Shown here piece after piece: positions 17,345-25,011 of a stretch of DNA of 64,000 nt (position 1 is the first letter of the stretch; each line of letters opens with the position of its first letter). Source of the stretch: JBMOOG01 sp049324535 (GTDB taxonomy: Bacteria; Pseudomonadota; Alphaproteobacteria; Rhodobacterales; Rhodobacteraceae); assembly GCA_049324535.1 (NCBI GenBank), contig JBMOOG010000014.1, positions 46,079 through 110,078 on the forward strand. Reading direction: 5' to 3'. The position numbers and the translations under genes are program-made. Under the pieces are notes generated by a model. It ran no database searches and was not told where the DNA came from. It saw only the letters and a program-made list of their open reading frames with translations.

Positions 17345-18199
17345 TCAGGTCGCGGACCGGTCCGATCGCCAGACCGTCCACCACGACCGCCAGCGGTCGG
17401 CAAGAGCGTCGGCCGATTCGGCGAAAAGCCGAAGCGCGATCCGCCTTGCCTCGGCCAGGCGCTGCTCCTCGGCCTCCCGGGCCGGAACGAGGACCGCGCC
17501 GCCGCCGAGCGCCTGCACAGCCTCGGCCAGCAGGGCAAGGTCGCGCGCCTCGCCCAGAATGTCGCCCAGCCGGTCGGCGACGGCGGCGTGGGTCTCCATC
17601 ATCGCCGGCCATATCGGCCGCAGCAGCTGCGCGTGGTAGCCGTGATCCTTCACCCGCTTGCGCCAGTCGTGCAGCACTTCTCCGCGCGGGTGGGCCAGTG
17701 CGCGACGCATGCCGCGGCGGGCGTCCGACCAGGTCCGGGACAGGCCCGGCGCGATCGCATCGAACCCCTTGTCCTCGCAGCGCCAGCTCGGAACGCGGTC
17801 GCGCACGGACTCGACCGACGCCCGGTAGGCGGCGAGGGCCGCGGGCGCGTTGGCATCGTGGCCGGCGACGGTGGCGGCCAGCCGGGCGCGCAGGTCGGGG
17901 TCGGGGCATCCGAGCGTGTCGAAGGTGGCCAGAAGCACCGAGCCCTCGCGCAGGGCGGACAACTGGCGCCCGGCATCGCGCAGCGCGACGTTCTCGACGG
18001 CGAAACCGGGGAAGCTTCCTCGGTAAAGGCGCAAAAGCCCGCGCAACTTCTTGATGTTCTTGCGCAACTCGTGGATCGCTTCCGGCGATGGAACGGCCTG
18101 CGCATCGAGCAGCGCCAGCGATGCATCCAGCCGGTTCAGGGCGAGCGACCGAAGCGACTTGCCCATCGACCGCCGGCCGCTGGAAAAGCAGAAAGCCAT
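17345..18199 (-). CDS. CHAD domain protein
   Basis: A 284-residue helical protein with the conserved-histidine alpha-helical domain. The characteristic basic/His helices are AIHELRKNIKKLRGLLRLYR (about 42) and VLHDWRKRVKDHGYHAQLL (about 175). CHAD domains bind polyphosphate and are often paired with CYTH triphosphatases; no CYTH domain is present here. The ATG at 18199 matches the usual N-terminus of the family; MGKSL at 18166 is an alternative. Confidence 0.88.
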   Translation of the reverse strand: MAFCFSSGRRSMGKSLRSLALNRLDASLALLDAQAVPSPEAIHELRKNIKKLRGLLRLYRGSFPGFAVENVALRDAGRQLSALREGSVLLATFDTLGCPDPDLRARLAATVAGHDANAPAALAAYRASVESVRDRVPSWRCEDKGFDAIAPGLSRTWSDARRGMRRALAHPRGEVLHDWRKRVKDHGYHAQLLRPIWPAMMETHAAVADRLGDILGEARDLALLAEAVQALGGGAVLVPAREAEEQRLAEARRIALRLFAESADALADRWRSWWTVWRSDRSAT

Positions 18200-18370
18200 G
18201 CGACACCCGTGGCTCGCGAAGCGACGGGCCGACTATCGCACACCGGCGCCCCGGACCGGAAGGGCCTTGACCAAGGCGTTTCCGGGCGGGCGGATCAGCG
18301 AACGCCCCGGTAAGGCGCCGCACAGGACTGCGCTGCTAGGCCCGAGCCCGTCTCACAGATGGGGATGCGG

Positions 18371-20671
18371 ATGAACAAGGCGATTACCGACGGGCTGGTG
18401 CTGATGCCGCCCGCTTTCGATCTCGGCCTCGACCTGTGGTCGAGCGAGGACGGCACGCCCGGATCGGCCAGCTATGCCGGCGCCGTCAACGCCGCGCTGG
18501 TGCCCGCCGATCAGGACTTCGGCGGCTGCCTCGAACTGACCAAGCAGGCCGACACGACGAAGCTTCGGGCCTTTGCCGACACGCCGCTGCTGCCCGGATG
18601 CTACCTGCGGGTGACAGCGCGCGTGAAGGCGATGAGCGGCAACCTGCCCTCGGTGCGCATTGCCGGATGGGCGGGCGGGGCGGGTGGCGTGCATGTAGCG
18701 GGCCTGACCGAGACCGCGCCGGCGGTGCCGCTGACCGCCTACGGGCGCGTCGAAACCGTGCAGGCGATCGTGGGCACCGGCTGGCGGACGGGCGTGGACA
18801 TGGCCTGGGGCACGCAGGCGATCTATGGCCATTTCGGGCTGGACCTGACCGGCGCCAACGGGGGCGTGGTGCGCATCGACGACCTCGTCATCGAGGATGT
18901 CACCTCGGTCTTCCTGCGCACGATGATGGACTGGGTCGACGTGCGCGACTACGGCGCAAGGGGCGACGGGGTCACCGACGACGCGGCTGCCTTCGAGGCA
19001 GCGGATGCGGCGGCGGCGGCGTCCGGCCGGACGGTCCTCGTCTCGGCCGGCACCTACCGTCTCGGCGCGGACGTGACGATGGAGGCGCCCGTGCGCTTCG
19101 AGGGCACGGTGACGATGCCGGCCGACAAGCGCCTCTCCCTGACCCGGACCTTCGACCTGCCAAGCTATGCGGCGGCCTTCGGGTCCGAGGAGCTGGGTTT
19201 CCGGAAGGCGGTTCAGGCGCTGCTGAACTTTTCCGATCACGAAAGCCTCGATCTCCGGGGGCGGCGCATCGAGGTCACGGCCCCGATCGACGTTCAGGCG
19301 GCGGTGGCCAACAAGACCGTGTTCTCGAGCCGCCGGGTGATCCGCAACGGCCAGTTCAACGTGCTGGACGGGCCGGACTGGGCGCCGGTCACCGTCACGT
19401 CGCAGGCCAGCTACGCGACCGGCGCGGCCACACAGCTGTCGAACGTCGTCAATATCGCCAACGTGCCGGTGGGGTCGCTGGTCACGGGCGCGGGCGTCGG
19501 GCGCGAGGTCTACGTGACGTCGGTCAATGTGGGCGCGGGAACGCTCACCCTGAGCCAGCCGCTTCACGGGCCGGCGGGGACACAGACCTACACCTTCACG
19601 CGCTTTCGCTACGTGCTCGACTTCGGCGGCTTTGCCCAGCTCGACAAGTTCCAGCTCGACGACATCGAGATCCAGTGCAACGGGCTGGCCTCTGGCATTC
19701 TTCTGGCGCCGTCGGGGAAGAACTTCCAGATCCGCGACTGCTTCGTCAGCCAGCCGCGCGACCGGGGCATCACGTCGTCAGGCACCGGCTGCCAGGGGCT
19801 GGAGGTGAACCGCTGCACCTTCCTGTCGAACGAGCAATCGGTCCGCGCGCAGGACCGGACCTCGATCGCGCTCAACGCCAACGCCAACGACGTCAAGATC
19901 CGCGACAGCCGCTTCGTGCGGTTCCGCCACACGATGATCCTCGGTGGCAGCGGCAACCTGCTGGTCGGAAACCACTGGTTCCAGGGCGACGACGAGGCGC
20001 AGGGGCTGCGCCTCGCGGGGCTCGTGCTGTCCGGCACCACTGTGAAATCGGCGATCACCGGCAACTACATCGACAACTGTTCCATCGAGCTGACCAACGA
20101 ATACGAGGCACAGCCGGATTTCGCGAACCAGTTCTCGTTCGGCGGTCTCAGCCTGACCGGCAATGTCTTCACCGCCAGCGACGTGGCTCCGTGGTTCTCC
20201 TGGCTTGTGGTCAAGCCCTACGGTGCGGGCCACTTCGTGCAGGGGCTGTCGGTCACGGGAAACGTCTTCAAGGTGCTCAACGGCTCGATCGACCGGATCG
20301 AGAAGGTGGATTCGACCTACGCGCCGCTCGACTTCGCGCGGATGCGCAACGTGGTGTTCGAAGGCAATTCCTTCACCCAGGTGGCGCAGCCGACCGCCAG
20401 CCCGGTCATGATCGCGCACGACCAAGCGACGGCGGCCAGCGTCTGGGCGGTGACGGGCGGCGCGGCCTATCTGCCCTTCGGGGGCCGGGCCCGCAACGTG
20501 CAGGCGCTTGTCGCCGAGGGCGCGATCACCGGCCCGGCGGGCGAGACACGGACCGACATGCCCTTCGTGAGTGTCGAGCAGGGGGCCGGCAAGCAGCATG
20601 TGGCGCTGAACTGGGCGCAGCCGGCGAAGGGTCGCGTCCACGTCACGCTGCGCGTGGACAATCCGAACTGA
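18371..20671 (+). CDS. Right-handed beta-helix protein, pectate-lyase-3 / GH28-related
   Basis: A 766-residue protein. Residues 1-185 form a beta-rich carbohydrate-binding-like domain (LPSVRIAGWAGGAGGVHVAG). The pectate_lyase_3 entry motif follows, WVDVRDYGARGDGVTDDAAA (about 190), then many short N/G-rich helix rungs such as LEVNRCTFLS and VKIRDSRFVRFRHTM. There is no signal peptide or membrane segment, so export, if any, must use another route. It probably binds or cleaves an acidic polysaccharide; related proteins are common in this family of bacteria. Start: ATG at 18371 after GGGGA; ATGs at 18359 and 18365 are also in frame. Confidence 0.85.
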   Translation: MNKAITDGLVLMPPAFDLGLDLWSSEDGTPGSASYAGAVNAALVPADQDFGGCLELTKQADTTKLRAFADTPLLPGCYLRVTARVKAMSGNLPSVRIAGWAGGAGGVHVAGLTETAPAVPLTAYGRVETVQAIVGTGWRTGVDMAWGTQAIYGHFGLDLTGANGGVVRIDDLVIEDVTSVFLRTMMDWVDVRDYGARGDGVTDDAAAFEAADAAAAASGRTVLVSAGTYRLGADVTMEAPVRFEGTVTMPADKRLSLTRTFDLPSYAAAFGSEELGFRKAVQALLNFSDHESLDLRGRRIEVTAPIDVQAAVANKTVFSSRRVIRNGQFNVLDGPDWAPVTVTSQASYATGAATQLSNVVNIANVPVGSLVTGAGVGREVYVTSVNVGAGTLTLSQPLHGPAGTQTYTFTRFRYVLDFGGFAQLDKFQLDDIEIQCNGLASGILLAPSGKNFQIRDCFVSQPRDRGITSSGTGCQGLEVNRCTFLSNEQSVRAQDRTSIALNANANDVKIRDSRFVRFRHTMILGGSGNLLVGNHWFQGDDEAQGLRLAGLVLSGTTVKSAITGNYIDNCSIELTNEYEAQPDFANQFSFGGLSLTGNVFTASDVAPWFSWLVVKPYGAGHFVQGLSVTGNVFKVLNGSIDRIEKVDSTYAPLDFARMRNVVFEGNSFTQVAQPTASPVMIAHDQATAASVWAVTGGAAYLPFGGRARNVQALVAEGAITGPAGETRTDMPFVSVEQGAGKQHVALNWAQPAKGRVHVTLRVDNPN

Positions 20672-20679
20672 CGCGCCGC

Positions 20680-22359
20680 TCAGGGCGCGGTCGCCGCGAT
20701 CGCGCCCTGGATCTCCGACCAGAGCACCCTCCGGTCCACGGGCTTCGCGACGTAGCCGTCAAGGCCGAGCGCGAGGTAGGCTTCGCGCCGCTCGGGTGAG
20801 GCGTCGGCGGTCAGCGCAACGACCGGAAGCCGGTTCCAGCCGGCATCCGCCGCCCGGATCGCCCGAAGCGTCGCCTCGCCATCCATGTCGGGCATCGCCA
20901 TGTCCAGAAGAATGAGGTCGAAGCGGCCCGACATGAGCCGCGCCAGCGCCTCGCGTCCGCTCGCGGCTTCCTGCGCCGCGATGCCCAGCGTGCGCAGGAT
21001 CTGGAGAACGACGAAGCGGTTGGTCGCGATGTCGTCGACCACCAGCGCCCGCAGGCCGGTCTCGGGCGCCTTTCCCGCCGGCGGCGGCTCGGGAAGCGGG
21101 GCCACCGGGATTTCGGCCTGGACCGCAAGCCCGCCGCCGCCTCCGACCTCGGCAAGGCCGGCGCGCCCGCCGGTCGCCGCGGCAAGCCTCTGGGCCAGGG
21201 CCAGGGCTACACCGCCGGCGCCGTCCTCCGGCGCCGTATCGACGATCACGGGATCGCCCGCGCAGGACAGGCGCAGGGCGAGCGAACGGCCGTCCGGGCC
21301 GCTGCAACGGCAGTCGAGCCGCAGGGTCACGTCGGGGCCGCCGCCTCGCGCGGCGCAGAGGAAGCCGGTCAGATGGTCCACGATCTTGCGCAGGATCAGG
21401 GGATCGAAGCGGGCAAGCTCGGGCAGATCGGCGCTGCAATCGACCTGCGCCGCCCGCAGGTCCCCGCAATGGCGCGCCACGGCGGCGCGCATCGCCACCT
21501 CGAGCTCGTCGCGCAGCGCCCCGGTGACGGGCCGGTGGACGATGGCGGTTTCGGCGGAATGGGCCAGGTCGAGCACATCCTCGACAAGCGATTGCAGATG
21601 CCGGGCCGACCGCTCGATCTCGGCCGCGTCGGCCTGGACCGCCGGCGATGTGCCCGCCCCGCGCAGCACCTGGCTCAGGCCCAGGATCGCGTTCAGCGGG
21701 GTGCGCATCTCGTGGCTCATGGCCGACAGGAACCGCGATTTCGCTTCGCTCGCCGCATGGGCGCGGTCGAGTGCCAGGGCAAGCTGGGCTTCCTGGCGGT
21801 GGTTCTGGATCAGGGCCGAGAGGAAATAGCCCAGAAGCAGCAGGACGCCCGCGAAGGCGAAGGGGGCATCGAGCCCCCCGGCGTCACCCAGCATGTCGAG
21901 CCCCGGATACCAGAGCAGCACGGCGGCCGGAGGCAGGCCGTTCAGAAGGCCGGTCATCAGATGCGTCGCGCGCATGATCGACACGTTCAGCAGCGCACCC
22001 ATCAGCGCCAGCACGCCGGCGAAACGGATGATCGGATCGTCGTGATAGAAGGCCGCCAGAGGCAGAAGGACGAACGCGGTCATCCCCAGCGACGAGAACC
22101 CGATCATCGCCCGGTAGCGGCCGCGGGTCGGCCAGCGCAGGAACCGCCGCGCAAGCCGATGCTGGAGGATCTCGGCGGCGACGCAGACGGCATAGACCCC
22201 GGCGACGAGCGGCAGGGGCAGGAAGAAGGCGAAGATCAGGCAGGTCAGCGCCACGCCGATCTGGCGCGACGGCAGATCGGCGGTCAGCCGCGCATGCTGC
22301 CGGCCGATCTCGGCAACCTCGGAGGCCGGCAGCAGGCCGGACCGGTCGTCAGGCGTCAT
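20680..22359 (-). CDS. Membrane hybrid histidine kinase with degenerate ATPase domain
   Basis: A 559-residue protein with about six hydrophobic helices (35-190), an intact dimerisation box AMSHEMRTPLNAILGLSQ (His about 216) and a C-terminal receiver (LVVDDIATNRFVV, phospho-Asp about 486 in LILLDMAMPDMDG, Lys in VAKPVD). The ATPase region between them is worn: the N-box is replaced by LRKIVDHLTGFLCAA, with no Asn, and no DxGxG box is visible. It may act as a phosphatase or a receiver for another kinase. It is a lone gene whose stop is 8 bases from the convergent beta-helix gene. Confidence 0.85.
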   Translation of the reverse strand: MTPDDRSGLLPASEVAEIGRQHARLTADLPSRQIGVALTCLIFAFFLPLPLVAGVYAVCVAAEILQHRLARRFLRWPTRGRYRAMIGFSSLGMTAFVLLPLAAFYHDDPIIRFAGVLALMGALLNVSIMRATHLMTGLLNGLPPAAVLLWYPGLDMLGDAGGLDAPFAFAGVLLLLGYFLSALIQNHRQEAQLALALDRAHAASEAKSRFLSAMSHEMRTPLNAILGLSQVLRGAGTSPAVQADAAEIERSARHLQSLVEDVLDLAHSAETAIVHRPVTGALRDELEVAMRAAVARHCGDLRAAQVDCSADLPELARFDPLILRKIVDHLTGFLCAARGGGPDVTLRLDCRCSGPDGRSLALRLSCAGDPVIVDTAPEDGAGGVALALAQRLAAATGGRAGLAEVGGGGGLAVQAEIPVAPLPEPPPAGKAPETGLRALVVDDIATNRFVVLQILRTLGIAAQEAASGREALARLMSGRFDLILLDMAMPDMDGEATLRAIRAADAGWNRLPVVALTADASPERREAYLALGLDGYVAKPVDRRVLWSEIQGAIAATAP

Positions 22360-22414
22360 TCGACTGGCGCTCTCGCTGGTGCGGCGGCGAAGGATCCCGC
22401 CGGCTTCCCTTTGG

Positions 22415-22909
22415 TCACGTCAGTGTAAGGTCTTCCCGCAGAAGTTGATAGGCCCTCGCGAAGCCGCCATTCAGGGATGCACCGTCCGGGTCGAAGCGCA
22501 CGAAGGCGAAATCGGCGAAGTCGATGTAAAGCTGCGCCTTCGGGTGATGGCCCAGCCAGTCGGCGCGCAGGCGCGCGCGGTCGGGATCGTCGGCGGGAAC
22601 GAACGCCGCCCGCGCCGCGATGCTGATCCGCGGATGGGTCAGCGGGTCGCCCTTCGCCCCGACCTCGCCCAGCAGGAGCGAGACCCGCGGATCGGACCGC
22701 ATCGCGCGGGTGTGCAGCGACAGCGCCGAGACCAGCGTGAGCATCTCGCCCCGGGCGGACAGCCCGAAGGCCACCCGGGTGACGTGCGGGGCGCCGCTGT
22801 CGGGGTGGATCACGCCCAGCGCGGCCGTCGTGGCGCCGCGCACGAGGTCCCTCGCCAGGGCGCGCGCCGCGTCGTCGGTGGGCTGAATCGGGTCACGTTT
22901 TTCCGACAT
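22415..22909 (-). CDS. Pyridoxamine 5'-phosphate oxidase-like flavin-binding protein
   Basis: A 164-residue split-barrel protein (PNPOx-like, HugZ-type N-terminal domain). Features are TAALGVIHPDSGAPHVTRVAFG, LVSALSLHTRAMRSDPRVSLLLG and YIDFADFAFVRFDPDGASLN. These proteins bind FMN, F420 or haem; which one here is not clear. It is shorter than HugZ because the second domain is absent. The ATG at 22909 was chosen since the upstream frame is antisense to the SulP leader. It is divergent from SulP, so the promoters share 22910-22994. Confidence 0.8.
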   Translation of the reverse strand: MSEKRDPIQPTDDAARALARDLVRGATTAALGVIHPDSGAPHVTRVAFGLSARGEMLTLVSALSLHTRAMRSDPRVSLLLGEVGAKGDPLTHPRISIAARAAFVPADDPDRARLRADWLGHHPKAQLYIDFADFAFVRFDPDGASLNGGFARAYQLLREDLTLT

Positions 22910-22937
22910 TTCAATGGTTTCCGGCGATCTTCCGGCC

Positions 22938-22966
22938 TTGACAGGCGGGTTGCACGGGGCGCACTG
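22938..22966 (+). promoter_or_regulatory. Candidate promoter for the SulP gene
   Basis: A perfect -35 (TTGACA, 22938-22943) is followed after 17 bases by a weak -10 (GCACTG, 22961-22966). The predicted start lies about 20 bases before the ATG. The -35 is striking in such GC-rich DNA; the poor -10 keeps confidence low. Confidence 0.35.
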
Positions 22967-22994
22967 TCGCGCAACACCGGCCAGGGAGGCAATG

Positions 22995-24686
22995 ATGAAC
23001 CGTCCGCGACATGCGGCCGCGCCGACATTCGTGGAGCAGTTCCTTCCCAAACTGGTGACGGTGCTGCGCGAGGGATACCGCCTGCCGGACCTCAGGGCCG
23101 ATGTGATGGCCGGGCTCACGGTTGCCATCGTCGCGCTACCTTTGTCGATGGCGATCGCGATCGCCTCCGGGGTGGGACCGGAGCGCGGGCTCTACACGGC
23201 CATCGTCGGCGGGTTCCTGGTCTCGGCACTCGGCGGGTCGCGGTTCCAGATCGGCGGCCCGGCGGGCGCCTTCATCGTCCTCGTCGCGGCCTGCGTGGCC
23301 GACCTCGGGCTGCCGGGGCTGCTCACCGCCACGCTCCTCTCCGGGCTGATGCTGATGGCGGTCGGGTTCCTGCGGCTGGGCGGCTACGTGAAGTTCATTC
23401 CCTACCCGGTGACCGTGGGGTTCACGGCGGGCATTGCCGTCATCATCTTCGCAAGCCAGATCAAGGATCTCTTCGGCATGACGGTGCCGCACGAGCCCGG
23501 CGAGCTCGCCCAGAAGCTCGCGGCGCTCTGGGCGGCGCGGGCCTCGGTGACGCCGGAGGCGGTGTTGGTGTCGGCGGGCACCATCCTCGCGATCCTCGGC
23601 CTGCGGCGCTGGCGTCCGCACTGGCCGGGGATGCTGATCGCGGTCGGACTGGCCGCGCTGGCGGCCTGGGGGCTCGGGCTGCCGGTCGAGACCATCGGCA
23701 CCCGTTTCGGCGAGCTGCCGCGCGGCCTGCCCGCACCGGCGCTGCCCGACCTGTCGCCCGCGGCGCTTTCGGCGGCCTTGCCCTACGCGGTCAGCTTCAC
23801 GCTTCTGGGCGCGATCGAGTCGCTTCTGTCCGCGGTGGTGGCCGACGGCATGACCGGTCGCCATCACCGGTCGAACGCGGAGCTTGTGGCGCAGGGCATC
23901 GCCAACATCGCCTCGGCGGTCATGGGCGGCATTCCCGTGACCGGCACCATCGCCCGGACGGCGACCAACGTCCGCGCCGGGTCGCACGGGCCGATGTCGG
24001 GGATGCTGCACGCGCTGTTCGTGCTGGCCTTCATGGTCGTGGCGGCCCCCCTTGCCAGCTACATCCCCCTTGCCGCGCTGGCCGGGGTGCTGGTCATCGT
24101 CGCCTGGCACATGGCCGAGAAGGAAGAGTTCTGGATGCTGGTCCGCAGTTCGAAGGGCGATGCGCTGGTGCTGCTTTCGACCTTCCTTCTGGTGATCTTC
24201 CGCGATCTCTCGACCGGGATCGTGGTGGGCTTCGGTCTAGGCGCGATCCTCTTCATCCGCCGCATGTCCGACGCCGCGCATCTGGAAGAGCGCGGGGCGC
24301 GTCTGGTGCCCGAGGACGAGCCCGACCGGGGCGGGCGCTACGACCCTGCCGAGGCGACCGACAGCGCCGTGGTGGTCTACCGACTGAAAGGGGCCTTCTT
24401 CTTCGGTGCGGCCGCGACCGTGGGGGCCGTTCTGGACCGGATCGCCGACCGTCCGCAGGCGCTGGTCCTCGACTTCGCCGATGTGCCCTTTCTCGACAGT
24501 TCCGGGGCGCATTCGATCGAGTTGCTGGCGCGACGGTTCGCCGGCAAGGGCGGCAGGCTCTACCTGACCGCGGCCAACGCCGACGTCCGCCGCACGCTCC
24601 TGTCGCTCGGGCTGCGCGAGCCTTCGGTCCACTACAGGTCCGACATCGAGGACGCCCTGCGCGATGCCCACGCCGCGCTGGCCTGA
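22995..24686 (+). CDS. SulP-family inorganic anion transporter with STAS domain
   Basis: A 563-residue inner-membrane protein. The membrane domain has the SulP signature region DVMAGLTVAIVALPLSMAIA (about 37) and GGPAGAFIVLVAACV, with roughly 12-14 helices. A cytoplasmic STAS domain occupies about 450-550 (LKGAFFFGAAATVGAVL, VLDFADVPFLDSSGAHSIEL). It would import sulfate, bicarbonate or a dicarboxylate. GGGAGG at 22984-22989 sits 5 bases from the ATG at 22995; the ATG at 22992 is too close and less likely. Confidence 0.93.
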   Translation: MNRPRHAAAPTFVEQFLPKLVTVLREGYRLPDLRADVMAGLTVAIVALPLSMAIAIASGVGPERGLYTAIVGGFLVSALGGSRFQIGGPAGAFIVLVAACVADLGLPGLLTATLLSGLMLMAVGFLRLGGYVKFIPYPVTVGFTAGIAVIIFASQIKDLFGMTVPHEPGELAQKLAALWAARASVTPEAVLVSAGTILAILGLRRWRPHWPGMLIAVGLAALAAWGLGLPVETIGTRFGELPRGLPAPALPDLSPAALSAALPYAVSFTLLGAIESLLSAVVADGMTGRHHRSNAELVAQGIANIASAVMGGIPVTGTIARTATNVRAGSHGPMSGMLHALFVLAFMVVAAPLASYIPLAALAGVLVIVAWHMAEKEEFWMLVRSSKGDALVLLSTFLLVIFRDLSTGIVVGFGLGAILFIRRMSDAAHLEERGARLVPEDEPDRGGRYDPAEATDSAVVVYRLKGAFFFGAAATVGAVLDRIADRPQALVLDFADVPFLDSSGAHSIELLARRFAGKGGRLYLTAANADVRRTLLSLGLREPSVHYRSDIEDALRDAHAALA

Positions 24687-24862
24687 GGCCGCCGTGGCGC
24701 GCGCGGGCCGAGGTCACGATTCGCGTCGGCCCTCCGTGCCGTCCACGGCCTGATCGGCGCCGATCCCGGCGCAGCCGCGCCGGCGTTTTCACAAATTTCC
24801 ATGTTCTTCATGGCGTTGCGCGGCACAGTGCCGGAAATGTTATCGTCTCTGACGCATAACCG
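24687..24862. other. Gene-free stretch after SulP
   Basis: No gene-like frame. The sequence changes from GC-rich to AT-rich towards 24840, where the acs regulatory region begins. Confidence 0.5.
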
Positions 24863-24908
24863 GTAAATGAATTTACAGTAAAATCCTTTTAAAAAGACAG
24901 GTTACAAT
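24863..24908 (+). promoter_or_regulatory. acs promoter region: palindrome and -10
   Basis: An AT-rich island in GC-rich DNA. A perfect inverted repeat, GTAAAT-GA-ATTTAC, occupies 24863-24876. A good -10, TACAAT, is at 24903-24908, with no recognisable -35 at the proper distance. The predicted start near 24915 puts the palindrome centre near -45, where an activator of an otherwise weak promoter would sit. ATTTAC recurs at 24923-24928, and an imperfect repeat GTTACAA..TTGTGAAC covers 24901-24917. The regulator is unknown. Confidence 0.5.
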
Positions 24909-24946
24909 TTTGTGAACTTCTGATTTACATTGAGATGGAGGGGGCG

Positions 24947-24995
24947 GCCGGATTCTGGTCCGGCGCCGTGAAGGTCCGCGGAGGGGCGGACTTTT
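24947..24995 (+). promoter_or_regulatory. Tandem hairpins in the acs leader; the second is attenuator-like
   Basis: Two hairpins, each with a 6-bp stem and 6-base loop, lie 9 bases apart: GCCGGA/TCCGGC (24947-24964) and GTCCGC/GCGGAC (24974-24991). The second is followed directly by TTTT (24992-24995) and then by the acs Shine-Dalgarno AGGAGGAG (24998-25005). This could attenuate transcription or gate ribosome access. Confidence 0.45.
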
Positions 24996-25011
24996 GCAGG
25001 AGGAGAAGGCA

